Below are positions 53,333 to 63,297 of a stretch of DNA of 64,000 bases, in pieces. This DNA comes from an uncultured Granulosicoccaceae bacterium (lineage in GTDB: Bacteria; Pseudomonadota; Gammaproteobacteria; Granulosicoccales; Granulosicoccaceae): assembly GCA_937927895.1 (NCBI GenBank), contig CALGKA010000039.1:1-64000 (forward strand), written 5' to 3'. The notes under the pieces are model-generated. The model had not been told where the DNA came from and ran no database searches. It was given only the letters and a program-made list of their open reading frames with translations. Positions within the stretch are counted from its first letter, which is position 1. Each line of letters starts with the position of its first letter. Position numbers and translations under genes: made by a program.

Positions 53333-54916
53333 TTACTGATCCAGCATGGATACAGTCTTAGTCCCACTGAATGCACTGAATTTCAAACTGTCGTATATCG
53401 GGCTATTCTTAACTTGCATATACAGCAACCCACCGAACACTATCGGCAACAAGATCGCCAGTATTCCAAAGTTCAAATTAGACACTGTGCCGTCAAATTT
53501 TGATGAAGCCTTCTTCGACATACTTACACCGCCAAGCACTGGGATATTGGTGTGAAACTCAAGTGCACGGCTGTTATAGAAAACCGGGTGCAAAAGAGAC
53601 ATGAACCAACTGATTGCAACACCCGCAACAATGCTTCCAACTAACACCAAGGCGTTTAAAAGAAGTTTGTCTGGATCAGTAGGACGCGTCGGTACGAATG
53701 GCGGATCGATCAAACGGATCTTCACATCACTTGAATCTTCTTCAACACTCCCCGTAAGGCGTGCAGATTCGCGCTTGTTTAAGAGCGTTTCGTGCTGTTG
53801 ACGCACGGTGTTGTAATCACGATCCAGTTGAACCAATTCTGCCTCAACCAATGGAATACTATCAACGGTGCCTTTAAGCGCATTAACTCGAGTGGAGTAG
53901 TTCGCCGTACGAGCTTGCAACTTAGCGACTTCCGCTTCAGCCTCAGCAAGTAGGGTGCTCACCTTCTGATAAACCACACTGCTTTGCAACAGCGAATTAC
54001 GATCACCTAAACTGCCGGTGCTGTTTGCTTTACTGCGCTGTAGATCTGCAATTGACTGACGAAGAATCGAAACCTGCGGGTGACGCTCTGTATAGCGCAC
54101 CAACAGTTCATCAAGCGAGTTCTGTAGCTCGTCTATACGTACATCTTCAGGTGATGTGCTGCGCGCAGCACTCATAACATTAGCTTCTACCTGAGCCAGC
54201 TGCTGACGCAATGAATTGCGTGAGTTTCTTGCTTCCTGTAACGACAGCTCAGACGTACGCTGTTGTCCGACCAGGTTTTCCATGCGGCTGTAGTAGCCAC
54301 CTTGCTCACCTGGGAGCGAACCGGCATGCTTTAGTTTGAAGTCAGCCAAACGCTGCTCAGATGCAGTCAGGCGGGCTTCATACTCTGCTATTTGCCCATC
54401 AAGGAAGGCAAGCGTCGATTGATTATCTTTACGCTCTTCATCAAGAGTACTATTAATAAAGATATCAACCAGAGACTCAACCACACTAAGAGCAACACCT
54501 GATTCTTTATGCGAATACTCTACAGCATAAAGAGACTTGGCACCGTTGGTGTCATAGATCTCGATTTGATCTTGCAAGGCATCGATTAAACCCTCATAGC
54601 CGCGCTCTGAAGTAATTTCCGCGTCTAGATTGTTTTTCTCAATCAGTGCTTCCAGATTCGGACGACTAAGGAGAGTCTTACTCATAAGAGCTACCTCCTT
54701 TTTCACATCTGTCTGCACAGCTATACCATCGAGAAGAGGCTCAAGGATTCTGTTGGTATCGACGTACAACCGAGCTGTAGCGGGATACTTTGAATCCACT
54801 TGGGCAACCATCAGCCAGCCCAGTAGAGCTAGAGTCCAGGCCACAGCCAAAGCTGTCCAACGGAATCGGTTTACACCCCAGATAAATTCACTTAATTTGT
54901 CAAATAACTCATGCAT
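53333..54916 (-). CDS. Polysaccharide chain-length determinant (Wzz/GumC-type), XrtA-associated
   Basis: 527 residues. One membrane helix near the N terminus (about 20-40) and another near the C terminus (about 425-445), with a third hydrophobic stretch at about 490-510, flank a periplasmic coiled-coil region (about 165-390: IAEYEARLTASEQRLADFK, QVEANVMSAARS, LLAEAEAEVAKLQARTANYSTRV). PPFVPTRPTDPDKLLLNAL is the proline-rich motif before helix 2. It sets chain length and forms a trans-periplasmic scaffold with the export protein. The family branch is that of XrtA loci. The kinase gene follows 42 bp on. Confidence 0.9.
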   Translation of the reverse strand: MHELFDKLSEFIWGVNRFRWTALAVAWTLALLGWLMVAQVDSKYPATARLYVDTNRILEPLLDGIAVQTDVKKEVALMSKTLLSRPNLEALIEKNNLDAEITSERGYEGLIDALQDQIEIYDTNGAKSLYAVEYSHKESGVALSVVESLVDIFINSTLDEERKDNQSTLAFLDGQIAEYEARLTASEQRLADFKLKHAGSLPGEQGGYYSRMENLVGQQRTSELSLQEARNSRNSLRQQLAQVEANVMSAARSTSPEDVRIDELQNSLDELLVRYTERHPQVSILRQSIADLQRSKANSTGSLGDRNSLLQSSVVYQKVSTLLAEAEAEVAKLQARTANYSTRVNALKGTVDSIPLVEAELVQLDRDYNTVRQQHETLLNKRESARLTGSVEEDSSDVKIRLIDPPFVPTRPTDPDKLLLNALVLVGSIVAGVAISWFMSLLHPVFYNSRALEFHTNIPVLGGVSMSKKASSKFDGTVSNLNFGILAILLPIVFGGLLYMQVKNSPIYDSLKFSAFSGTKTVSMLDQ

Positions 54917-54972
54917 TTTATTGTACTAGCGTTAGTTTATGCGGTATCAAAGAAACTCAGATCTTTTACTTA

Positions 54973-55626
54973 CTAGAACCAAGACTCAGGAATAATAATT
55001 ATGTCTCCAGGCTGCACCGGGCGATTCGCTGTGATATCGCCTTTTTTCAGTAAGCTATGGAGCTTTATTTTATACGACTGCTGTTTGCCATTGACGCTAC
55101 GTACCAACACAGCCTTGTTGCCACTTGAGAACTTACTCAACCCACCAACTTCTATCATGACGTCAAGTACAGTCATGCTATTGCGATAAGGAACAGTCTT
55201 GGGCTGAGCGCCACCACCTACCACTTTGATCTGCTGCGATGGGCTACCAACAAATTTGTTTACTGTAACAGTCACAGTGGGATTCTTAACATATGTGACA
55301 TACTTCGTTTCAATGTCACGTGCTAAATCCGTTGGTGTTTTACCACTCGCCTGCATATCTTCGATCAAACGAGTTGTAATTTTACCGTCTGGGCGCACCG
55401 GTACAGTTACCGATAGATCTTTGTAGCCCCATACAAAAATATCAAGCGTATCACCAGGACCAATAATATATTTGTAGCCGGTGTCGTCACCTGAGCTAGC
55501 AATTTTCTTGTTGGTCGCAGTATTTGCTGATACCTTAGCAGCAGTCTGCTGCGTAGTTTCAACTGCTTTGTTCGCACATCCTGCAAGAGCAAACGCGGCA
55601 ACGATGACTGATATAAATAATTTCAT
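54973..55626 (-). CDS. Polysaccharide export lipoprotein (Wza-like), XrtA-associated
   Basis: 217 residues. A lipoprotein signal ends in ALAGC (Cys17). Poly_export domain at about 55-130: YIIGPGDTLDIFVWGYKDLSVTVPVRPDGKITTRLI as motifs, with DMQASGKTPTDLARDIETKY, then an SLBB domain (about 135-205: VLDVMIEVGGLSKFSSGNKAVLVR). It ends QPGDIIIIPESWF. It forms the outer-membrane channel or its periplasmic part. It lies eight bases from the ATPase stop and 56 bp from the chain-length gene, in one transcription unit. Confidence 0.92.
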   Translation of the reverse strand: MKLFISVIVAAFALAGCANKAVETTQQTAAKVSANTATNKKIASSGDDTGYKYIIGPGDTLDIFVWGYKDLSVTVPVRPDGKITTRLIEDMQASGKTPTDLARDIETKYVTYVKNPTVTVTVNKFVGSPSQQIKVVGGGAQPKTVPYRNSMTVLDVMIEVGGLSKFSSGNKAVLVRSVNGKQQSYKIKLHSLLKKGDITANRPVQPGDIIIIPESWF

Positions 55627-55634
55627 GTTTAGAC

Positions 55635-56477
55635 TCAGGCTACTTTTGTTGATAGTCGGACTTCGTCCGGCAATAAATCTTCTTTTGCTAGATCTCGAAT
55701 GACCTCACAGATGTCATCCAGAGAAATAAATTTTCGGTCGCCGGCCATTGAATTCAACAATGTGCGACTAAAAATCAAATCAATCCATCTTGGTACACCT
55801 AGACTGGATCTATACACAGCGCCATAAACGCTCTCAGCTATGTTCGGGTTGTTTACCCAATTAACCGAACGCAATTTCTGCAGAATATACTCTCTAGTCT
55901 CTGACAACGTTAGTGATTCAATGTTGCATGTTGCAATAAGTCTCTGATGCAACTGCTGGCATTCCGGTGACAACAACTTTTGTCGTAATCCTGGTTGGCC
56001 AACAAGTACTATTTGCAATAGAGGTACGCCACCTTGATTAAGGTTGCACAACATGTGAACCTTATTCAGATTGTCCGCAGACAATAAATGCGCATCGTCT
56101 AACACAAGTACTGGCCGACTTGTCTGTCTCATGGTAGCAAGCGCTTCGCGTACGGCCCGTGAATTTGAAATTCCGTCTGCCGCTACTACTCCTAGTGTTT
56201 CTAAGTACAAACCGAACAGATCTTCTTCAGCCAAATTAGTACAATCGATCACTGATACTGGCATTTCCGAATCACTGGCTTCTGAAACCACCTCATCAAC
56301 CAAAGTGGTCTTTCCACTCCCAGGAAGCCCTGTAATTAGCACCATACCCTCACCTTTGTGAAAGGCGTAAAGCAAATAAGACATGGCTCGCTTAAACGAA
56401 TCATGCATGTACAGGTTGTCTCCTCGTGAAGACAGTCTGAAAGGATCTGCGTTAAATCCGTAATAATCCTGATACAT
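55635..56477 (-). CDS. AAA ATPase of XrtA/PEP-CTERM locus (ExeA-like)
   Basis: 280 residues. N-terminal YQDYYGFNADPFRLSSRGDNLYMHDS (read as motif), Walker A TGLPGSGKTTL, sensor/Walker B RPVLVLDDAHLLS, QIVLVGQPGLRQKLL, and an arginine-rich lid CNIESLTLSETREYILQKL. It is the ExeA/TIGR03015-like ATPase found in nearly every exosortase A locus. Its biochemical role there is not established; assembly or export energising has been suggested by context. It is the first gene after a 270-bp gene-free gap and probably the first of the minus-strand operon running through the export, chain-length and kinase genes. Confidence 0.9.
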   Translation of the reverse strand: MYQDYYGFNADPFRLSSRGDNLYMHDSFKRAMSYLLYAFHKGEGMVLITGLPGSGKTTLVDEVVSEASDSEMPVSVIDCTNLAEEDLFGLYLETLGVVAADGISNSRAVREALATMRQTSRPVLVLDDAHLLSADNLNKVHMLCNLNQGGVPLLQIVLVGQPGLRQKLLSPECQQLHQRLIATCNIESLTLSETREYILQKLRSVNWVNNPNIAESVYGAVYRSSLGVPRWIDLIFSRTLLNSMAGDRKFISLDDICEVIRDLAKEDLLPDEVRLSTKVA

Positions 56478-56747
56478 ACTTTAGCTTCCTGGAAATCGCT
56501 GTACTATACGGAAATCCGTTTGCACGTACTTGGAACCCTTTCTCACTAAGCCTAAAAAACTTAAATAGCGTGCGTTGTAAAAATGCTAACACGCTGATTC
56601 ACAAGGTGTATAGGGAAGTTCCTATAAGCCTATTTAGATTTAAAAAACGGCGACACCGACCACATGTGTAACAAATATGTGACACGCTACTCAGCTTCAA
56701 AACAACCAGGCAAAATGTTAATTTTTTGATGCTCCCTGCGTCAATGA

Positions 56748-57650
56748 CTAAGAAGTAGTATTTTGTTTCCCAGTAAGCTCAGAAGCAAAAACTGCCTCCA
56801 TAGTCCCCCATTTAAAGTCTCTTAATAGTCTCTCCACACGCCCTTCCATTTGTGACAGGTTTTGGTAGTGCCGAAAACGAGTCCGAAGATCCAGACCTTC
56901 TATACGAGGTTGTTGCGGGTCAATCTCCCAAGGATGGAAGTAAAAGATCGCCCTTTCGTTATCTTGCTTGTGAACACGGTTGATAGCCCAGCGACTAAGC
57001 GCATACGGGTAAAGTCGAAACCACCCTCCACCGCCACATGGCAAATTGCGTCCTGCTATCTGAGTAGTTGTGATCGGCAGCTCAATTATTTGTCCGTCGG
57101 CTTGAGGATTGGCAAATCTTTTTGCATCGGGAATCCCGTAGAGATCGTGCTTTATGGGTGCCACGCTTGAACTGTATCTGTAACCCTGCTCGGCCAGTAC
57201 AGTGTGCGCCCATTCATTTTTTTTAGTGAATGAGTAGCTGGGAGCTCTATACCCCTGAATCTCCACACCGCCAGCATCTTCAAGCATTTGCTTTGAACGT
57301 CGGATATCTTCGGAAAACTCTTCCCGGCTAAGCTTGGTGACCATAATGTGATCCCAACCATGACTTGCCAACTCATGACCACCATCTACAATGCGACGGA
57401 TAAGATCAGGATGTCGCTCAGCTACCCAACCTAATGTGAAAAAAGTACCTTTTACATTGTACTGTTCAAACAACGCTAAAATGCGATCTGTGTTTGCCAC
57501 AACCCGACTTTCGTGATTATCCCAGGCAGAACGCTCAACATACGGCACAAATGCCGACACTTGGTAATAGTCTTCAACGTCGACAGTCATCGCATTGCAG
57601 TGAATTTGAGAAGCACTGCTCACACTCGTAGAATTTGTGCTATCAGTCAT
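56748..57650 (-). CDS. Polysaccharide deacetylase (DUF3473), XrtA-associated
   Basis: 300 residues. NodB homology domain: MTVDVEDYYQVSAF (metal-binding Asp pair), GTFFTLGWVAERHPDLIRRIVDGGHELASHGWDH (metal His pair), GYRAPSYSFT. The DUF3473 tail (PCGGGGWFRLYPYALSRWAINRV, IFYFHPWEIDPQQPRI) is the hallmark of the exosortase A-associated type. It probably removes N-acetyl groups from the exopolysaccharide or its intermediates. The start may be Met1 at 57650 or Met21 at 57590, just before the catalytic motif. Gap to the ATPase gene 270 bp; it is divergent from the amidotransferase gene. Confidence 0.92.
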   Translation of the reverse strand: MTDSTNSTSVSSASQIHCNAMTVDVEDYYQVSAFVPYVERSAWDNHESRVVANTDRILALFEQYNVKGTFFTLGWVAERHPDLIRRIVDGGHELASHGWDHIMVTKLSREEFSEDIRRSKQMLEDAGGVEIQGYRAPSYSFTKKNEWAHTVLAEQGYRYSSSVAPIKHDLYGIPDAKRFANPQADGQIIELPITTTQIAGRNLPCGGGGWFRLYPYALSRWAINRVHKQDNERAIFYFHPWEIDPQQPRIEGLDLRTRFRHYQNLSQMEGRVERLLRDFKWGTMEAVFASELTGKQNTTS

Positions 57651-57878
57651 TTGGTTTATATACCGTGTTTAATTTAGCCTACGCGCACAGGCGGCTGTTT
57701 GTAGCCCATTCGATCCACTCAAACAGGACAGATTTTCTTCCTAAGGCCGCTATCATAGGCGATCCCGTTATAGCTTTATCAGCGGGAAGTGGCATTCTTA
57801 GACTAAGTCACAACTTACATCCCGGCGGCTTCCTTGACGCCCTGAGCCACCAATCGCAAAAAATCATCAGGTAATTAT

Positions 57879-59762
57879 ATGTGCGGTATTGCAGGTTTCA
57901 CTCAGTTCCATCACTCCTACAGCAGCCCTAACCAGCTTTTGGAGCAAATGGGTAATACCATCGCGCATCGCGGACCGGATGATTCGGATACTTATTCAGA
58001 TGATCAGGTTGGCTTGTGTCACCGTCGACTAGCGATTATCGATCTGACAGAGTCCGGGCGTCAACCTATGTGGTCACCTACAGGGCGATATGTAACGGTT
58101 TTTAATGGTGAGATATACAATTTTCAATCGTTACGGGCCTCACTGGAAAAAGAAGGCATTCGTTTTAAGGGCTCATCAGACACGGAGGTGATGCTTGCAC
58201 TATATGAAAAGCTTGGGCCTGCATGTGTGAATGAATTAAACGGTATGTTCTCAATAGCAATCTGGGATACCAGTGAAAAAACGTTGTTCCTGGCACGCGA
58301 CAGACTGGGTAAAAAACCACTTTACTACTACAAGAAAGACAACCAGTTTGTTTTCGCCTCAGAGATTAAAGCGATCTTGAGCACACCAGAGGTAGACCGA
58401 ACAATCCGCCAAGATGCCGTAAAGGATTTTTTCTTTTATCAGTACGTGCCAGAAACAAAGTCGATCTTTAAATACATTCATAAAGTACAAGCCGGTCACT
58501 GGATGATGATCAACAAAGACGGCATCAAATCAGAACAATACTGGGATGTGTCTTTCGCCAACACCACGGAAAAATCTGAACAAGATGTCAAATCAGAACT
58601 GTATGAACTACTAAACGACAGCGTGCGAAGCAGAATGGTGAGCGATGTACCATTAGGTGCATTTCTGAGCGGCGGTGTCGATTCAAGTGCAGTAGTCGGT
58701 TTGATGGCCGCTAATAGCGAAAAACCAATCACTACATGCGCCATTGGATTCGATTCAAAAAAATTCGATGAAGTACAATATGCCGCTAAAGTAGCCAAAC
58801 AATTCAAAACTGACCACCACGAACTTACTGTAAAAGAAAACGTCGCTGATAACGTCGAGCAGATCGCTCACTTCTTTGATGAACCTTTCGCAGACCCCTC
58901 TTTTGTACCCACATACTTTGTTTCTAAACTGGCAAGATCCATGGTTACAGTCGCACTAGCCGGAGACGGAGGGGATGAAAATTTCGCCGGTTATAGCAAA
59001 TACCAGCACGACCAGCTGGAAAACCGCATTCGCTCCCTGGTGCCTTCATTTTTAGGTAAAAAAATCTTCCAGAAGGGTGCAAACCTCCTTAAAGACAATA
59101 ACAGCCACCAGCTAAGACGCGGCGCATCCCTTCTTGGATCATTATCTGTATCTGAAGATACCGGGTTCTTTATTTCAAATTCTTTTTTCAGCCAATCACT
59201 ATGGGATCAACTGGTAAGAGATGACTTCGAACGTGAAGTCGGCGACTATAATCCAGCCGACATTACCACAGACCTCTACCGTGCAGCCGATACAGATAAT
59301 CATTTATCCAAGGTGCTATACACCGATATTAAAAGCTATCTGCCAGGCGATATTCTCGTAAAAGTTGACCGCATGAGCATGGCAAACTCGTTAGAGACAC
59401 GGGCCCCTATCCTGGACTATCGAGTGGTTGAATATGCAGCGACGATCCCTGCGAATCTGAAACTGCAGAATAAGGAATCAAAATATATTTTGAAAAAAAC
59501 TATGGAGTCCCTACTAACAGACGAGACTCTATACAGAAAGAAAATGGGTTTTTCAGTGCCGCTAGCTAACTGGCTCAGATCAGAGATAGCTGCCATAGCA
59601 GAAAACAAGATACTCTCCCCTAACAATGGACTGTCACAGTTTTTCAATTTAAATGAGCTCAACAAAATTTGGCAGCAGCACCAAAGCGGTGCTCGTGATT
59701 ATTCAAGTGAATTATGGAGCATGTTGGTATTTGAAATCTGGTGGGAAAAATACATAACGTAA
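57879..59762 (+). CDS. Asparagine synthetase-type amidotransferase, XrtA/PEP-CTERM system
   Basis: 627 residues. Class II glutaminase starts MCGIAGFTQFH with Cys2 as nucleophile after Met removal. HRGPDDSDTYSDDQVGLCHRRLAIIDL and FNGEIYNFQSLRASL, and the synthetase half with SGGVDSSAVVGLMA (PP-loop) and LAGDGGDENFAGY follow, ending in an AsnB-like helical domain. Members of this branch (TIGR03108-like) travel with exosortase A loci and are thought to amidate a sugar acid or related group rather than aspartate. Substrate is unproven. A glycosyltransferase follows on the same strand after 151 bp. Confidence 0.9.
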   Translation: MCGIAGFTQFHHSYSSPNQLLEQMGNTIAHRGPDDSDTYSDDQVGLCHRRLAIIDLTESGRQPMWSPTGRYVTVFNGEIYNFQSLRASLEKEGIRFKGSSDTEVMLALYEKLGPACVNELNGMFSIAIWDTSEKTLFLARDRLGKKPLYYYKKDNQFVFASEIKAILSTPEVDRTIRQDAVKDFFFYQYVPETKSIFKYIHKVQAGHWMMINKDGIKSEQYWDVSFANTTEKSEQDVKSELYELLNDSVRSRMVSDVPLGAFLSGGVDSSAVVGLMAANSEKPITTCAIGFDSKKFDEVQYAAKVAKQFKTDHHELTVKENVADNVEQIAHFFDEPFADPSFVPTYFVSKLARSMVTVALAGDGGDENFAGYSKYQHDQLENRIRSLVPSFLGKKIFQKGANLLKDNNSHQLRRGASLLGSLSVSEDTGFFISNSFFSQSLWDQLVRDDFEREVGDYNPADITTDLYRAADTDNHLSKVLYTDIKSYLPGDILVKVDRMSMANSLETRAPILDYRVVEYAATIPANLKLQNKESKYILKKTMESLLTDETLYRKKMGFSVPLANWLRSEIAAIAENKILSPNNGLSQFFNLNELNKIWQQHQSGARDYSSELWSMLVFEIWWEKYIT

Positions 59763-59913
59763 AGTGTCGCGACCGGCACTCATTGGCGGCCATTAAAAAA
59801 TTGGGAATGGAAAATTGGCTATAGAAATTGGCTAAAAAAATTGGTGAGAGCCAACGAAGAATTCCCGACTGCATCTGCAAGCACTTCTACAAAACACACC
59901 CATACTTACACTT

Positions 59914-61041
59914 ATGACAGATAAAATAAAAATCTTACACCTCACATACCACATGGGAATCGGGGGCACAGAACAAGTCATTTACCAATTGGTTAATAAC
60001 GCTGACAAGCAACTTTTCGACAACTCGATTCTATGTATTGAAGGTGAAGTAGGCGCGATTGGTCAAAAACTTAAGGCATCTGGTGTTCACTTCCACGTAT
60101 TGAAAAGATCCCCTGGTTTTGACACTGAATTACTGAAAGATGTCAGAAAGATCCTGACTGAAAATGAATTCGATATTGTGCATTGCCATCAATACACTCC
60201 ATACGTGTACGGCGTAATGGCCGCACTTTTTTCTAGAACTAAAGTTGTATTTACAGAACATGGCCGCTTTCACCCGGACACCTACAGCTGGAAGCGAAGA
60301 TTAGTTAATCCAATCCTTGATAGCACTACCACTGCAATTACCGCTATATCTGCAGCAACAAAAGATGCACTTTCGAGCTACGAATGGTTTCGTAAAAGTA
60401 AAATCCAAGTGGTTTATAACGGCATTCTGGCGGAGGATAAAGATCTAGACGCTCGAAAGAATAACGATTTAGGACTCACCGAACACAATCTGGTATTCGG
60501 CACAATCACCCGCTTTGACACTATTAAAAATCTCCCAATGATGATCAAAGCGTTTGCAACAGTACACGCAGAACATAATGATGCGCGCTTGCTATTGGTG
60601 GGAGATGGCGATGAAAAAACAGCTACCGAACAACTAGTTGATGACCTACAAATTAACAATGCCGTTATTTTTACAGGCTTTCAGACTGACACTAAAAAGT
60701 ATATGTCACTGATTGATGTGTATTTACTGTCATCATTTAGCGAAGGCACCTCTATGACTCTTCTAGAGGCAATGTCTTTCTCAACGTGTTGCGTGGTAAC
60801 AGCGGTAGGTGGCAACGTTGAGATAATTGAAGATCAAAAAAATGGCTTTGTTGTGGAATCTGACAATACAGATCAACTTGCCGCCACCCTGTTGTCGCTC
60901 GTCAACAACGACGATTTACGACAACAGATGGGTATTGCCGCAAAGAAAACCTTTGATACTAAGTTTGATCTTAAGCAAATGATACAGAGCTACAAGAGCA
61001 TTTATCTATCGACAGTAAAAAGACCACAGGCCCAGAGCTAA
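59914..61041 (+). CDS. GT4-family glycosyltransferase, XrtA-associated
   Basis: 375 residues. GT-B fold: N-terminal acceptor domain with HLTYHMGIGGTEQVIYQL and IVHCHQYTPYVYGVMAA, donor domain with FGTITRFDTIKNLPMMIKAF, RLLLVGDGDEK, VIFTGFQTD and the retaining-enzyme signature LLSSFSEGTSMTLLEAMSFSTCCVVTAVGGNVEII (key Glu residues in SEG and LLEA). It transfers a sugar from a nucleotide donor during assembly of the repeat unit. It resembles the TIGR03088-type sugar transferases of PEP-CTERM/EpsH systems. Convergent with the O-ligase-like gene, 29 bp between stops. Confidence 0.88.
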   Translation: MTDKIKILHLTYHMGIGGTEQVIYQLVNNADKQLFDNSILCIEGEVGAIGQKLKASGVHFHVLKRSPGFDTELLKDVRKILTENEFDIVHCHQYTPYVYGVMAALFSRTKVVFTEHGRFHPDTYSWKRRLVNPILDSTTTAITAISAATKDALSSYEWFRKSKIQVVYNGILAEDKDLDARKNNDLGLTEHNLVFGTITRFDTIKNLPMMIKAFATVHAEHNDARLLLVGDGDEKTATEQLVDDLQINNAVIFTGFQTDTKKYMSLIDVYLLSSFSEGTSMTLLEAMSFSTCCVVTAVGGNVEIIEDQKNGFVVESDNTDQLAATLLSLVNNDDLRQQMGIAAKKTFDTKFDLKQMIQSYKSIYLSTVKRPQAQS

Positions 61042-61070
61042 CTGAACATACAGCTAAACTATAGATTTAA

Positions 61071-62597
61071 TCAGCCCGCTGCGTGTTTTTTAGCAGAATT
61101 ATCCAGGTTCTGAACATATTGACTCGAGCTCAAACCCTGACCTTCCAACGGCACAGGCTTTTTCTTTATTTTCGCTTGTGCTAATTCTGCATCAGCTGGA
61201 GCTTCAACGACTACATCATAAGGCGCTAAGCTTGGCTTCAGCTTGTATATAGAATCTACGAGCCAACGCTTTGGAGCTTTTCTGGGTTTATCAACGCTAT
61301 ACTTACAGTAGCCGACTAAAAGAACAAAGTAGAGCACTTCGTAAATCATCAAATCTAGAAATAACGAGACACAAAAGAAACCAATAAAAAGACCGGTTAT
61401 CAAATCATCCAGGTAGTCACGCGGCAATCCATTGGTATACGTTTTATTGGGATCCGCCTTCTTGCGGGCCGCATTCAGTCTCAATAGTAAGAAGTATAGA
61501 TAGATTAGTCCGGAGGCCACCCCAGTGGTTGCGGCAAACTCCAAAAAGGTATTATGGGCAACATAGGGCTCACCATCCTGGTAGCTTGAATATGCTCTGA
61601 CAAAATTACCTATACCAACACCAAACACAGGATAATCTTTGATCATTTTAACCCCGGCTCTCCATGAGAGAATTCTAGGATCAATAATGACTTCACTGAT
61701 ATTATCATCTGTGTTTTCAATAAAAGCCCTTTCTTGCTCTACCTCTTCATAGCTTACGGTATTGGTAATACGTTCAATCAAACCGCCACTCTGATCGACT
61801 ATAGCTGCCGCGAGTGCAACGATTAGAATCACAGAAGCTCTTTTGCTATAACTTCTGAAAAATATAAAAATGCAAACTATCGATAGAGAAAACAGCGCTC
61901 CACGAGAGCCTGTTAAAAATAACGCGTGCCAGCTCGCGAGTATTGACACCCATAATCCATAGCGGATTATTCGGCTTTTAGTGGCCATGGAAAAATAGTA
62001 GAAAACAGGAGTGGCGAAAACATACATCATACCTAGATAGTTTTCGTCGAAATAACTACTATTTAGAGGCCCACCTAAGCGGCCATTGATGCCAAATAGC
62101 CAGAATTCCTGGGTAAGATAAACCTTGTTCGCCCAAGCCGCGTAGTACAACAAAACACCGGCAAAACTGACTAACAATATAGTCAGCTTGAAACGTGTAT
62201 CTATCAACAAGGCTGATGCAAAGTAGATCAATACCATTTTATTAAATGTACTGATCATTTCTTCTGGCCTAAGCTCAGAAATTTTAAATTCAAAAAAGCC
62301 ATCAAAAGGACTGTTGTGAAACGACAGATTGGCCATTACCACCAAAATCATCAGTAAAATATTTGGCAGGTGCAGCAATCGGCGCCAATCAACTTGTTGA
62401 GTAGCTGTGGCCACGCCTAAACCAGCCAGAATAGCGAGAGATAGATAAAGAGAGATCCGCGCTTCACCGAAATCTTGCGGAAACATAGAAGACATCTGCC
62501 CGACGCTCAGCCCATAATACGCAAGCACACCAATCCATGGTGCAACCAAAGAGATGATGCAGCTAAAAAGTGTAAAAAGAATAACTGGAATTGTCAT
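61071..62597 (-). CDS. O-antigen ligase-like membrane protein, exosortase A-associated
   Basis: 508 residues with about ten to twelve membrane helices. The Wzy_C-type core includes WHALFLTGSRGALFSLSIVCIFIFF and DYPVFGVGIGNFVRAYSSYQDGEPYVAHNTFLEFAATTGV given as motifs, with the large periplasmic loop and the conserved Arg and His. It fits the putative O-glycosylation ligase/polymerase of XrtA loci (TIGR03097-like). The cytoplasmic C-terminal tail (about 450-508) is charged, with Ala/Lys-rich ends. It polymerises or transfers the polysaccharide in the periplasmic face of the inner membrane. Substrate is not known. Confidence 0.87.
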   Translation of the reverse strand: MTIPVILFTLFSCIISLVAPWIGVLAYYGLSVGQMSSMFPQDFGEARISLYLSLAILAGLGVATATQQVDWRRLLHLPNILLMILVVMANLSFHNSPFDGFFEFKISELRPEEMISTFNKMVLIYFASALLIDTRFKLTILLVSFAGVLLYYAAWANKVYLTQEFWLFGINGRLGGPLNSSYFDENYLGMMYVFATPVFYYFSMATKSRIIRYGLWVSILASWHALFLTGSRGALFSLSIVCIFIFFRSYSKRASVILIVALAAAIVDQSGGLIERITNTVSYEEVEQERAFIENTDDNISEVIIDPRILSWRAGVKMIKDYPVFGVGIGNFVRAYSSYQDGEPYVAHNTFLEFAATTGVASGLIYLYFLLLRLNAARKKADPNKTYTNGLPRDYLDDLITGLFIGFFCVSLFLDLMIYEVLYFVLLVGYCKYSVDKPRKAPKRWLVDSIYKLKPSLAPYDVVVEAPADAELAQAKIKKKPVPLEGQGLSSSQYVQNLDNSAKKHAAG

Positions 62598-63297
62598 AAC
62601 TTCACCAACTGCTCTTATCTAAAATTTTGGCTTTAATTTAATGCCTTACAAGGTTGGCATATGGAACCGCACTCAGTACAACTTAATACAAAACATGGCC
62701 AGCGTGAACCCGCTCACATTTTCGCTAGCGAAAAGCCGAATGTACTTTCTTATTGTCAATATCCAACACTCAGCCAGTCGTATCACACGCACGACACCAG
62801 CCCGATCGGCAACGAGCTATTATATCGATCTGTGTATCGAATATTATGCAGTCCGTCGTTAATTTGCTATTCAAATAGTCGAGTAGCTTACATACAGCTC
62901 CAAATATCGAGCCCTAATTTTCACACCCAACTCTAGTGGTACGAGTATTCGAATAGTACTAAATGACTACTTTCGCCAAAATCACTTGTCCGCCAATTAT
63001 CACGCGCATCCAATAAGACTAAAGAGAAGTGAGACAACAAGATTGTTTGCACTCAGTGGCGGAATACTACAAACCGAGCGTGATAACATCCACCACGCCA
63101 GCAATCAAGATCGCGCATCATAACAAGACAACTAGACCGGTATCAGGTCAACTGTTGGGCTTCACAAAATTTTGCTTTTGTAGACCGCTTTTTGCAGGTA
63201 GTAAAACCCAATCGCATATTACTCCAACAGAAATTGTGTATAAAACCTCGCCTGCCTTTCAAATCAAAATACCTAATCAAAAGCACAAGCCAACTCG
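62598..63297. other. 700-bp AT-rich divergent intergenic region
   Basis: No convincing gene. Frames through 62641-62936 and 63029-63374 have no family resemblance. It lies between the minus-strand O-ligase-like gene and the plus-strand RIFT-barrel-like gene and should hold both promoters. It includes a 16-bp perfect palindrome at 62719-62734 and two related partial palindromes, CTATTCAAATAG (62870-62881) and TATTCGAATA (62948-62957), which look like operator halves. Confidence 0.6.
62719..62734. promoter_or_regulatory. Perfect 16-bp palindrome, candidate operator
   Basis: TTTTCGCTAGCGAAAA is exactly self-complementary, 122 bp upstream of the O-ligase-like gene. The AT-rich flanks and the divergent-promoter position fit a dimeric repressor site. 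No regulator is identified. Confidence 0.5.

Noticed and set aside
62641-62936. Small plus-strand genes in the 700-bp gap
   Set aside because: Two overlapping frames with no ribosome-binding site, odd composition and no recognisable domain.
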